Origin: Petrosia ficiformis
Taxonomy: Eukaryota; Porifera; Demospongiae; Haplosclerida; Petrosiidae
Assembly: GCA_947044365.1 (NCBI GenBank)
Contig: OX345648.1
Location: forward strand, 908,001 to 972,000
DNA length: 64,000 bases
Reading direction: 5' to 3'
Below are positions 35,996 to 47,169 of the stretch, piece after piece. Both the position numbers and the translations under genes were made by a program. The first letter of the stretch is position 1. Each line of letters starts with the position of its first letter. The notes beneath the pieces were generated by a model. It had not been told where the DNA came from and ran no database searches. It worked only from the letters and a program-made list of their open reading frames with translations.

Positions 35996-38900
35996 CTCTA
36001 CTGTTTCCGAAGACATAAGGGGTTCCATAGATTTTATGATTGAGAAAGTTTTTAACATCATCTCTTCTACAATAATCCAGAGGGGTTTTACCATGCTTAT
36101 TTTTAGCAGTTACATCACAACCACAGCTAACTAAATGGCATACAACTCCAAGATTACCATGTCTTGCAGCTAAATGAATTGGACGCGATCCTTTATTATT
36201 TTCAGCATTAATATCACAGAGTGAACGTGGCAAAGCTGTAAATAATTTTACTAACTGTAGGCTATCATAGCTGGACACTCTTTGACATGCTTGATGTAAA
36301 GGAGTGTTTCCATCTTTATCAGGGATACTTACATCACAATTGTTGGTCTTTAGAAGGAGTTCTACAATGTCAGGAACCCGATTGTATCTTGATATAAGTG
36401 TAGTTGCCAGGTGTAGGGGAGTCTTGTTGTTTTTATTGAGTAAGTTGATATCACATTTGGGACGAGAAATTAATTGTTTTACCATGCTAGTGTCATCTCT
36501 CTTACATGCCAAATGTAGTAATGTATTACCATCACTATCCTGTACATTGACATCACAACTAGGTTTGTTCATTAATAAATCAATTCCAACATTCCAATAC
36601 CTTTGGTACGCAATAAGTAATGGTGTTTCGTGATCGTCAGTCTTTACATTGATATCACAACCTTTTCTTTCTACTAAATGTTTTACAACTTCAAGATGGC
36701 CTTTACTGGAAGCCGAATGAAGCACTGTCCATCCATTGTTGCCTTTGGCGTCAACATCACATAATTCATTGTTTGAAAGGTACTCTACTACATCTAGATG
36801 ACCAGTGTGGCATGCCACATGTAATGGTGTACTCACTGTATTGTTAAGGTTAGTCTTTACATTGATATCACAACCTTTTCTTTCTACTAAATATTTTACA
36901 ACTTCAAGATGGCCTTCTCCGGTAGCCAAATGAAGTGCTGTCAATCCAAACTTCAATTTGGAGTGAACATCACATAATTCATTGTTTGAAAAGTACTCTA
37001 CCACATCTAGATGACCAGCCTGGCATGCCACATGTAATGGTGTTAATTGATCGTCATTCTTTACATTGATATCACAACCTTTTCTTTCTATTAAATGTTT
37101 TACAACTTCAAGATGGCCTCCATTGGTAGCCAAATGAAGCACTGTCCATCCATTGTTGCCTTTGGCGTCAACATCACATAATTCATTGTTTGAAAGGTAC
37201 TCTACTACATCTAGATGACCAGCCTGGCATGCCACATGTAATGGTGTTAATTGATCGTCATTCTTTACATTGATATCACAACCTTTTCTTTCTATTAAAT
37301 GTTTTACAACTTCAAGATGGCCTCCATTGGTAGCCAAATGAAGCACTGTCCATCCATTGTTGCCTTTGGCGTCAACATCACATAATTCATTGTTTGAAAG
37401 GTACTCTACTACATCTAGATGACCAGCCTGGCATGCCACATGTAATGGTGTTAATTGATCGTCATTCTTTACATTGATATCACAACCTTTTCTTTCTATT
37501 AAATGTTTTACAACTTCAAGATGGCCTCCATCGGTAGCCAAATGAAGCACTGTCCATCCATTGTTGCCTTTGGCGTCAACATCACATAATTCATTGTTTG
37601 AAAGGTACTCTACTACATCTAGATGACCAGTGTGGCATGCCACATGTAATGGTGTATTCACTGTATTGTTAAGGTTAGTCTTTACATTGATATCACAACC
37701 TTTTCTTTCTACTAAATATTTTACAACTTCAAGATGGCCTTCTCCGGTAGCCAAATGAAGTGCTGTCAATCCAAACTTCAATTTGGAGTGAACATCACAT
37801 AATTCATTGTTTGAAAAGTACTCTACTACATCTAGATGACCAGCCTGGCATGCCACATGTAATGGTGTTAATTGATCGTCATTCTTTACATTGATATCAC
37901 AACCTTTTCTTTCTATTAAATGTTTTACAACTTCAAGATGGCCTTTATTGGAAGCCGAATGAAGCACTGTCCATCCGTTATTGCCTTTGGCGTCAACATC
38001 ACATAATTCATTGTTTGAAAGGTACTCTACTACATCTAGATGACCAGCCTGGCATGCCACATGTAATGGTGTTAATTGATCGTCATTCTTTACATTGATA
38101 TCACAACCTTTTCTTTCTATTAAATGTTTTACAACTTCAAGATGGCCTCCTTTGGTAGCCAAATGAAGTGCTGTCAATCCAATCTTCAATTTGGAGTGAA
38201 CATCACATAATTCATTGTTTGAAAGGTACTCTACTACATCTAGATGACCAGCACAGCATGCCACGTGTAATGGTGTTAATTGATCGTCATTCTTTACATT
38301 GATATCACAACCTTTTCTTTCTATTAAATGTTTTACAACCTCAAGATGACCTTGTTCAGTAGCTAAATGCAGTCCATGCGTTCCCATCCAATCTTTTGCA
38401 TTAATATCACATAATTCATTGTCTGATAGGTACTCCACTATATCAAGATGACCAACACAGCATGCCACGTGTAATGGTGTTAATTGACCGTCATTCTTTA
38501 CATTGATACCACAACCTCTTCTTTCTACTAAATGTTTTACAACTTCAAGATGGCCTTTTCCAGAAGCTGAATGAAGTGCTGTCCATCCAGTCTTGTCTTT
38601 GGCGTCAACATCACATAACACATTGATTGAAAGGTACTCTACTACATCTAGATGACCAGAAGAGCATGCCACATGAAATGGTGTTGCTTGATCATTATTC
38701 TCTATATTGATATCACAACCTTTTTTTTCTACTAAATGTTTTACAACTTCAAGATGGCCTGCTGCGGAAACTGAATGAAGTGCTGTCCATCCATTCCTGT
38801 CTTTGGCTTCAACATCACATAACACATTGTTTGAAAAGTACTCTACTACATCTAGATGACCAGAATAGCATGCCACATGAAATGGTGTGTCGTTATTGTC

Positions 38901-40016
38901 ACTCTTTACATTGATATCACAACCTTTTCTTTCTACTAAATGTTTTATAACTTCAAGATGACCTTGTTCAGCAGCTAAATGCAGTGGTTTGACTCCATTC
39001 CTGTCTTCTGCATTAATATCACACAATTCATTGTCTGATAGGTACTTCACTATATCTAGATTACTGGCATAGCATGCCAGATGTAATGGTGTTTGATTAT
39101 CGTCATCTTTAAAATTGATATCACAATCCTTTATTTTTACTAAATGTCTTACAATTTGAAAATTACCTAGGTAAGCAGCAATATGAAGTGCAGATCTTCC
39201 GTTAAGATCAGTTGCTTCAATGCAACTTTCTTCATTATTAGTAAGAAGCTCAACAATTGCAAAATGATTATTATAACACGCAACATGTAATAAAGTATTA
39301 CCATCTTCATCTTTAGTGTTAATAGAACAGCCTATTTTATTAACTAAATGTGTAACTATGGCAACATCACCTTGTTTTACTGCTTCATGGAGGAGAGGTG
39401 TACAAACATCTTTAAATTGAAGTTTCTTAATTACAATTATAAACTTGACTAATTCTTTATCCTCTTCGTTTTCAAATTTACATAAAAAACTCCCGATTGT
39501 CATCATCTTTATTAAATGTTTAAGAGTACTAAATGAACCAGGAACATTCAGAAATGATTCCCGAACGCACATACAACACCAGACAGCTATTTTAATTCTC
39601 TTGTAAACCTCTATATTACTAGATTCTAGTACACTAATAACAAACGAGAGTATTTCAGTATTTTGTGTTGTATAATGAACTGGCATCTTGTCATTATAAT
39701 CACACTCTGTCATACTGGAGGTGTCTGTTTTATATATGTATTTTATCAATTCTAAGTTTCCACAACTGAAGGCCAAATGCATTGGAGTGGAACCATCATT
39801 ATTTCTTAATTTACTTAAACTCACTGATGTACTGGAAGAACTGACTAGAAATGATAGAACTTCAACTGGACAATTATCAGACATACAACACCAGTGGAAA
39901 GAAGTGTTACCATGTTCATCGCGTCCATTAGGATTTGCACCTTCTTCAACAAGACGTTTCACTATCTCTATATCACCATCTCGAGAAGCTAGACGAAGAC
40001 TTTCTTCTTTATCCAT
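35996..40016 (-). CDS. Ankyrin-repeat exon, unit 4 (1340 aa)
   Basis: It starts MDKEESLRLASRDGD, a diverged form of the start in units 1-3. It contains about 290 residues of degenerate repeats and then roughly 27 regular ankyrins. Its 204-bp duplications differ from those of unit 3 (GHLEVVKHLIERKGCDINVK and SNNELCDVDAKGNNGWTVLH), including two inserts with NLNNTVNTPLH-like sequence. Each unit has therefore expanded its own repeats. The donor is GTGAGA at 35995. The start codon lies only 101 bp from the stop of the SH3/zinc-finger gene on the same strand. Confidence 0.9.
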
Positions 40017-40117
40017 CTTGTAAGGGGCAATGGGTGGGTCTATTAATTAATTAATTATTATTACTAAGTTAAGTAACATGAATAACTAATTAACTATTAA
40101 TTACTGATTTATAACTT

Positions 40118-42539
40118 TTAGTATCTATCCTCTTCTTCAGCTCTCAGTTCTAACTCTTCTCTGTGAGCACGTGATAGTAAATGAGCTCTGTATGGTTTAG
40201 GACCATTAAACTTCTTATCACACATCTCACAGAAATAGTCTTCAGTAGTTTTTGTAGACTTCACTTCATTCCTATAAGACATTAGATTATAAACTAAATA
40301 TGAATTTAGTATATGTTATATCATGAGATTATGAGTGATGAAACTGAGAAGAACAGCCCTAATTATTACAATATTACAATTTAGTGAAGAGTTTAAATGA
40401 CATCCATCCTTTGGTAATAGATCCGGTTCAGTAGATACATGTATTATTGGATTATTGTTTCATTAAAAATTTTAGATTTCAATGCAGTTACATTTCTTTG
40501 TTGTAAAGAAATCTTGGGTAAGCGCTGGTCCAGTCAACCAATAACTGTGGCGGATCTAGGGTGGGGCAGAGCGGGCGCACGCCCCCCTAAATTGCACACA
40601 CCCACATGGTAATGACTGTTTGATGGCAAGTAGACTTACTTCCAGTTCTAGCAAGAAGTTATTTATTACAAAGACGTTTACTGCACTGAAAAGCCATGAC
40701 TTTTTGTTTTAGCAAGGTATGGTGTGGAACATGAGATCAAAAGAATGGCTCTACTTTAAAAATAGCAATTTATATTAACTTTGTACTTCAAAACCTATAG
40801 CTTGTATTAAATACACTGTAATGATATTATTAACAGTCTCCAGTCATTATGACTGTTAATAATCTATAGTTATTAACAGCCTCTAGTCGTTATGACTGTT
40901 AATAGCCTATAGTTATTAACAGTCTCCAGTCATTTTGACTGTTAATAGCCTATAGTTATTAACAGCCTCCAGTCATTTTGACTGTTAATAGCCTATAGTT
41001 ATTAACAGCCTCCAGTCGTTATGACTGTTAATAGCCTATAGTTATTAACAGCCTCCAGTCGTTATGACTGTTAATAGTCTATAGTTATTAAGAGCCTCCA
41101 GTCATTATGACTGTTAATAGCCTATAGTTATTAACAGTCTCCAGTCATTTTGACTGTTAATAGCCTATAGTTATTAACAGTCTCCAGTCGTTATGACTGT
41201 TAATAGCCTATAGTTATTAACAGCCTCCAGTCGTTATGACTGTTAATAGCCTATAGTTATTAACAGTCTCCAGTCGTTATGACTGTTAATAGTCTATAGT
41301 TATTAACCGTCTCCAGTCGTTATGACTGTTAATAACCTATAGTTATTAACAGTCTCCAGTCATTATGACTGTTAATAACCTATAGTTATTAACAGTCTCC
41401 AGTAATTATGACTCTTTCATAAAAACTGGTATTGTATTTCAGATACATAGGGAATGAAATGTTATGATAATATTTAACCTGTTATAAGCTGATATATAGA
41501 CGTATGGTTGTTGAGGTTTTATATCTTTAGGAGGAGGACCAAAACCTTTTCCTTCCTTCAATGCTTGTTCCTGAGCATGTCTTTGAGCTCTCTCTTTTCT
41601 TTCCTTTTCTCTTTTCTCAAGTGAACTTTGTTCCAACCAAGGGAGTGACTAGTAACACAATAATAAATTTTAAAGCACTATATAATATACATACTAGTGT
41701 TGTTTTAGTTTGATAATATATGACTATTTTCAGTTATAGTATGAATAGTTTCTCAAAGTTTTAGTTTAGTTAACCAAGATAATATTAGGCTTACTAAAGG
41801 GTTTTAGACTTTTAGTTTTAGTTAACTAACTAAAAGTACCCATTATTGGACAATTTTCATTTTAGTTAGTTATAGTTAACTAAACCATTATACAATTATC
41901 ATGATTACAATAGATTGTACATTATTACAATAGACTCTAATATCTCATCCAAAGTACTGTAGTATTATACATTTTTCACTCATTATAGTTTGACCTCACT
42001 TCTTCTTTCTTCAAGAGGACATATGATGAAGGCACATACCCAGTCTGTCCATCCTCATTCCTAGCTTTCCACCAATGTTCATTATCAGGATTCTCTGATA
42101 TGAACTGAAGTAGCTGACCTAAAGAAAATAATACAAGGAAAGACATAGGTCTGACAGACCTTCCAAAATTTAATTTTAATCGAACCTTTCTTCACTGAAA
42201 GTTCTGGAAAACCACCTGGTTGCTCGGGATTAGCATTGTAATCAAAGCATGCTATCAACACCTTACCAATCTGCTGTACTGTCAATATAAATGATTATCA
42301 ATAGTTATTCATCAAACAGTGAATACCTTTACTATCTGGATCAACAACACCTTCAGATATACTATCACCCTCTGTCGGAAATGATTATCAATTAATTAAT
42401 TAATTTAATTAATTAATTAATTAATTTAACCTTTTAATATTTTATTCCCTGGTTTTTCACTTACTCCAGATAGATTCATACCCAATATTCCTCTCCCTCT
42501 ACCACCTACATACTTCATTTGTGATACAACATCAGCCAT
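40118..42539 (-). CDS. SH3 and C2H2 zinc-finger protein, 6 exons, 217 aa
   Basis: The exons 42539-42465, 42369-42327, 42278-42186, 42118-42000, 41648-41479 and 40271-40118 join in frame (654 nt). The N-terminus is MADVVSQMKYVGGRGRGILG. Residues ~47-110 form an SH3 domain: ACFDYNANPEQPGGFPELSV, ENPDNEHWWKARNEDG (the WW and acidic contact residues) and TGYVPSSYV. A basic coiled-coil segment follows (LEKREKERKERAQRHAQEQ). The C-terminus carries one C2H2 finger, YFCEMCDKKF..(12)..H-x5-H, with H in HLLSRAH. SH3 binds proline-rich ligands, and the single finger could bind RNA or protein. I do not recognise an orthologue. The last intron (40272-41478) contains a 43-bp minisatellite. The acceptor of exon 2 is an unusual gacagag. 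Confidence 0.8.
40829..41414. repeat. 43-bp minisatellite with internal dyad symmetry, ~13.6 copies
   Basis: The unit is agtctccagtcgttatgact followed by gttaatagcctatagttatt and aac. Each unit contains GACTGTTAATA and its complement TATTAACAGTC, separated by a loop around CCTATAG, so every copy can fold into a hairpin. It lies in the last intron of the SH3/zinc-finger gene. Confidence 0.92.
41690..41890. repeat. Dispersed ACTAGTGTTG / TTAGTTAACTAA repeat
   Basis: Contains actagtgttgttttagtt, several TTTTAGTTAACTAA palindromes and ends gttatagttaactaaac. Related sequence occurs at 44060-44115, at 49560-49822 (opposite orientation) and inside the 86-bp satellite unit. It is a dispersed, probably palindromic element whose ends I cannot fix. 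Confidence 0.55.
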
Positions 42540-42663
42540 GCCATCAACATGTGCTTACACGTGGCTTGTAGGTGTGGTCAAGTAGCAGTAATCTATCGTG
42601 TAACAATCCGTATAATCAAATATTGAATATACGGATTCCTTCTTCCGTACACTATCTCATATT
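42540..42663. promoter_or_regulatory. Bidirectional promoter region between two head-to-head genes
   Basis: The start codons of the minus-strand SH3/zinc-finger gene (42539) and the plus-strand coiled-coil gene (42664) are 124 bp apart. The gap holds an E-box CACGTG (42558-42563) and an inverted repeat AATCCGTATA..TATACGGATT (42605-42637). No obvious TATA box is placed for either gene. Confidence 0.6.
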
Positions 42664-45301
42664 ATGGCAGGTAATTACTTGGATTGTACATTCATGTCAC
42701 AAAATTAATAATTCATTTCTTTTCACAATATTTAGAAGATGTTGGTGAATCAAAATCTACTCGTAAAAACAAGAAACGAAGATCAAAAAAACCTAATGAA
42801 GGATTTGAAATTACGTCTGGTGAATATATATATATATATATATATAATTATATATATTATATACGTAGTCGTAATTGGTTTTAAAAATTGTGGTACCATG
42901 TTTTGAAGGGTGTTTCTTCAATAGTGGGATTATGTCATCATTATACATATTAATTATTCTAAAGGTCATTCACATTCACCTTGTCCTCAAATAAATGCTC
43001 ATAACTTTAGTTTGAAATGACCAACCATCTTTTTACCTGTACCATTTTCATATAATTAGCCTTCCCGTTCTTTTTTTGTGTATGTCAAATTTCAATCCAT
43101 TACTTCATTATTGAGTTACAGTATAATCATGTATTAACCTTATGACATTAAACTATACACTATATTACATATAAGTGAGTTACAGTATAATCATATAATC
43201 GCTGTATAATGTATTATGTGAACGCATGTCTAGTTATACCATCTGTGTAGGGAATGTATACATCAAGAAACTATTTCATATTGTAGTACATGTAATTCAC
43301 TGTAAATATGTATATTACAATAATGACACTATGACAGTGACAAAATGTCTGGAAAATTGCCAATGGCTGGACGTTATTTCAATCACTGTTAGCAGTTATA
43401 ATAAAGGTTAAAGGTCAAAGGTTAGTACCCTCTCTTTACAAAGTTGTGTGGTAAACTAACAAAGCTTTTAAATTTAATAGCGAATATTTAAGAGAGGGCA
43501 TTTCCTTGCGAACTGTATTTTTAACCTAATTAGTATCCATAATAACAGGGTTAACTCAAACTACACTAATTTGTTTGATTCCATAGAAATTGAGGAATTG
43601 TCTACTGTTAATGTTGATGATGCTGTTGTCATGACGATTGATCCAATTGCTGAACTTAAAAAGCAGTTAGACGAAGCTAAGGCAGTTAAGGTATCGTCAT
43701 TGATGTATAACTAATGTTTTTAATTAATGGAAGCAGTGGTGTGGAAACAGCCAGTCATGCAGGACATTGTCTAATAAATCTAGTGAATGTCTCGTACATT
43801 GAAACTGAACTGTATACAAAGCATATGGAAAGAAGGACAAGAGTGATGAAAATGTCCAGCAGTTAGGTCACATGTTTTCACACTGCTGCATAGAAGTGAT
43901 GTAATTATAAATAGATGATCATATTTCTGGATATTATATATAAAGATTATAATTGTTTTTTTAAGGATCATAAAAAAGCACAAAAATTACGTGAACAGTT
44001 ATGGATATTACAAGACACGGTATCCCAAGGAAAACCTGGGTGAGATTGGAATAGTATTATATTAATGACCACTTTCAGTTATAGTTAATTAACTAAAATA
44101 ATATTATTTAATTAACTACACTGTCACTCAAATTTTGATTATTAATTTTAAAGTGCATATCCTAATTGCAGGGGTGTCCTCATATCAGGGGGTTTGGATT
44201 AGAGGAGTTCTACTGTAGTATATATTATATAATGATAATGCACCTTGAAATATACTGTTAACTTTTTATTCCTCTCCTATAGTCCTGGTGCTCCTGTGGT
44301 TGATTCAGCTCTGATTCCAATCACAACAGAATCAGTACAATCAATATCAACAGTAGAATCAGTACAGTCAGTATCACCTGATACTCACACACAATCTGCT
44401 ATGACTGTTGATAATCCAAATTTAAAAACTTTACAAAAACTTGAAAAAAAAATGAAATCAATTCAAGAACTAAAAGCTAAAAGAGACAAAGGTATCAAAC
44501 TCGAGGCCAATCAGGTGAATAATTATCATGTGCTGTTCCTATGATCGGTTTCAATGGGGTTAATAATATATAATTATGCTTGTGTCTGCATGTGTAGTTA
44601 GTGGGGGGAGAGGGTTGGTCAATTAATAGCCCAGTGTGTAAATAAATGTGCACTCAAAACCTTTATAAATAGTGTACAATAGAAAGTAGCTTGTAGAAAC
44701 TGTCCAAATAGTTAATACCTTTTCTATCTGCAAACACATTGTAAACATTATATACATGAGAATCTTTAAAAGTAAGAACAGAGCATAAACAAATCACATT
44801 GTTTAGTTTCCAGACATGAGAGAGACCTCAATGATTAATGATGACACCACAAAGCAATCATATCATGATATGTTAACGCTCGAAATAACTTCCAGTAATT
44901 GGCCATTTTGTGGCCATTTCATTTCTTTGTCTGTACAAAATTGCATTTGACTGAACAAATTGTCAGATTAGTTGTACAACAAAATAAGAACAGTAACCTC
45001 ACAGTGAGGTTAACTATTAGTCAAGAGCAGTCGTGGCCTAGTGGGTTAATTCTATATATCATAAGCCATAAATGGCTATAGGCAGGTTTGTGAGACTCGG
45101 TTTTTTTCTTCAGACAAGTTCACAACTTGCTGGTCAAGTATTATTTTGTCCAGATGTTTCTGTTGTCAAAAACTATTCAAACGTTTGTAATTATACATCT
45201 TTTTTTTAAATATATATATATAGCGTTTAAAAATATCCAAAGAGGAGGAGCTGAAACAGGAAATAGAACTAATTAAAAACATTTTGACCGAAGACCTTTA
45301 A
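42664..45301 (+). CDS. Charged coiled-coil protein with eIF2A/PYM-like C-terminus, 6 exons, 192 aa
   Basis: The exons 42664-42670, 42736-42819, 43587-43690, 43966-44039, 44283-44514 and 45224-45301 join in frame (579 nt). The first coding exon is only 7 nt (ATGGCAG). The N-terminus is basic (STRKNKKRRSKKPNEGFEI). The middle has a helix (AELKKQLDEAKAVKDHKKAQ, KLREQLWIL), then a Ser/Thr/Val-rich linker with SVQS repeats. The C-terminus (LEKKMKSIQELKAKRDKGIK, then LEANQ, RLKISKEEELKQEIELIKNI) resembles the C-terminal segments of eIF2A and of PYM, which contact ribosomes. That resemblance is from memory and the rest of both proteins is missing here. A role in translation is therefore only a guess. 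The gene is divergent from the SH3 gene. Confidence 0.75.
45027..45107 (+). other. tRNA-like / SINE-like segment
   Basis: gcagtcgtggcctagtgggt resembles a tRNA A-box. About 50 bases later ggtttgtgagactcgg is a weak B-box, followed by a T7 run as in Pol III terminators. No clover-leaf pairing is convincing, so it is more likely a decayed tRNA-derived SINE than a tRNA. Confidence 0.25.
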
Positions 45302-45433
45302 TAATTATAGCTAATTTTTTAGTTAAAGTTAATAATTCTAATTGAATAATTATTTAATTTTTAAATACATGAAATGTAATTATTATTTATTTAGTTCATC
45401 AACAAACTATTACAATCAAATAATTGAAACAAG

Positions 45434-45439
45434 AATAAA
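45434..45439 (+). terminator. Possible polyadenylation signal AATAAA of the coiled-coil gene
   Basis: AATAAA lies 133 nt after the stop codon at 45301, in an A-rich stretch. It is the first canonical hexamer on the sense strand downstream of the gene. Confidence 0.45.
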
Positions 45440-45510
45440 AAATATAAAAAATATAAAAAATGAAAAAGTATGTAGAGATATCAAAACCTGAAAAAGCACA
45501 GAAACAAGAT

Positions 45511-45658
45511 TGGGATGGTACCTTAGCAGCAAAATAAAACACCACTTTAAACATGGCAACCCTACATAAGCCTTTGTGCTTTACTTTTACTCTAGTTATG
45601 TACGTACTTATGTAGGGTCGTTATGTGGAAGTGGTGTTTAATTTAAGGTACCATCCCA
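45511..45658. mobile_element. Short foldback MITE (TGGGATGGTACCTTA ends), 148 bp
   Basis: The left end tgggatggtaccttagcag and the right end, complemented, share the first 14 bases. Further inside, AACACCACTTTAAACAT and CCCTACATAAG also recur inverted (cttatgtaggg, atgtggaagtggtgttt), so most of the element can fold on itself. It lies between the coiled-coil gene and the receptor gene. Confidence 0.75.
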
Positions 45659-45679
45659 TTCTATATAGTTCTGTAGTTT

Positions 45680-45818
45680 TTTGACTGATATCAATGGGTA
45701 GTGTGTGTGCTATTGGGAACACATTTTAAGCCAATTAACAAAGAGCTAATGCTGTGCAGTGCCAAATAAGAAGCTCTTTGGACCAATGTTGCACCATATG
45801 AGCTTATCAAAAACCCTA
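45680..45818. mobile_element. Partial copy of the CAGAGTTTTTGATAA MITE (family E)
   Basis: Matches 47214-47437 from 'ggttagtgtgtgtgccattg' to 'gagcttatcaaaaac', but has an internal deletion. Its ends are eroded. A fragment related to family A (tataggcacctatacattta..ggtacaacagtagtg, 45829-45888) follows. Confidence 0.65.
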
Positions 45819-46296
45819 TATCTTGGGTATAGGCACCTATACATTTACTTATATATATATATATACCAGTGTAGGTACAACAGTAGTGACATTTCCTATA
45901 CGAACGGCCAAGCAGCAAATATTTTATCACAGCTCCAGCCATTTCATTGGTATAATTATATATAACTCCTAATCTATAGTTAGTTATAATAATTATTATC
46001 AGCAAAATTTATAATAAAATAATTCTACGTGCATTATGTATGTAGAAATTTAATGTTAATTAAAAATAATAAATTAAATAATAATTATGGACATACGATA
46101 CAATAATATTAACTGTTAACATTTTACATTATAAAATGGAAGTAATATAATACACATAGATTATCTATCTGAGATAAATAGAGTTACTGAAAAGGAGGAG
46201 TTTAACATAATAAAAAACGTGTGTTTTAAGAGCATTAAGTGTGAAAAATTTAATGTCATCACTCACACACAACTGGATGTCTGAGGCTGTTATGAG

Positions 46297-47169
46297 TTAC
46301 TGAAGGTACTCTCCTCCATTGGACTCACTGTCTGTGTTATCAATATCTAGCATGTGTCTATTAGAAGAAGTACTGTCGCCTCTTTCAACTTTTCTAGGAC
46401 TCTTGACATTTTTTTTCTTGTGGTTATGTTGGTAGCAAGCATAAGCTAATACTACTGAAATAATTATAGCTGAGATCATAGCAATAATGGCTAAAACAGT
46501 GACAACTCCGAGAGCTATTTCGTAATTATTGTTTTCTTGACTTGAAATTGCTCCTACTGTTACTATATTACCCTGAAAATACCTATCCCATGTACTAAAG
46601 CCTCGTGAATTAGCTGAGCGTATACACACAGTTATACTGCCAGGATCTCGGTTCAAACCTTCTGGATTATTATATCGTACGTAACTTAGTGAAGTATTAG
46701 TAATCACAGATGGAGATCCAACATGACTAGCAAAGACATCATTACAATCATCAACGACACGTGGAGTCCAGACTATAGTATAGTTATGTAAAACTTTCGA
46801 ATTTTCAGGAACAATCCAATAGACTTCCAAATAGAATTCTAAACCAAAGATTACATTTGTAATTTCCGGAGGATTAGGAATTTTAGCTAAAGTGGTGAAT
46901 GTTTGAGCTGTAGTATATAAGCTATAGATGTCACTGCTAATGTCTCTACTACGTAGTGCAAAAGAGTAGCTCATTTCAGCACTGAGATCTGATAAATCTA
47001 TTGAAGTATCGTTTGTAGAATATTCACCATCTCCATTTCCAATACCTGTTAAGTCTATGAAGTACTCAATAAGACTGCCGTTTTCATTTGGTGGTGGAGA
47101 CCAAGTGATACTGACTGACGTACTGTTTATAGGACCAACTCTAACATCCACAGGTGGCCCCAGTGGTAC
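46297..47169 (-). CDS. Last exon of the receptor: two FN3 domains, TM helix, tail
   Basis: The acceptor atattcag at 47170 starts [20 protein letters not shown] (FN3, with ITWSPP). A second FN3-like domain follows ([20 protein letters not shown]). The helix [20 protein letters not shown] runs into a basic stop-transfer ([18 protein letters not shown]). The cytoplasmic tail ends [18 protein letters not shown]; its only tyrosine is in the C-terminal EYLQ, an SH2-ligand-like end. There are several N-glycosylation sequons (NST, NDTS, NYT, NTS). There is no kinase, GAP or death domain in the tail. Confidence 0.85.
   Translation of the reverse strand, partial: VPLGPPVDVRVGPINSTSVSITWSPPPNENGSLIEYFIDLTGIGNGDGEYSTNDTSIDLSDLSAEMSYSFALRSRDISSDIYSLYTTAQTFTTLAKIPNPPEITNVIFGLEFYLEVYWIVPENSKVLHNYTIVWTPRVVDDCNDVFASHVGSPSVITNTSLSYVRYNNPEGLNRDPGSITVCIRSANSRGFSTWDRYFQGNIVTVGAISSQENNNYEIALGVVTVLAIIAMISAIIISVVLAYACYQHNHKKKNVKSPRKVERGDSTSSNRHMLDIDNTDSESNGGEYLQ

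Noticed and set aside
40555..40610. GC-rich ggcggatctagggtggggca..cccccctaaatt as a MITE
   Set aside because: It resembles a MITE end but no opposite end or target duplication was found nearby.
45027..45107. Functional tRNA gene
   Set aside because: The A-box is fair but the B-box is poor and no stem set folds. It is kept only as a low-confidence SINE-like segment.
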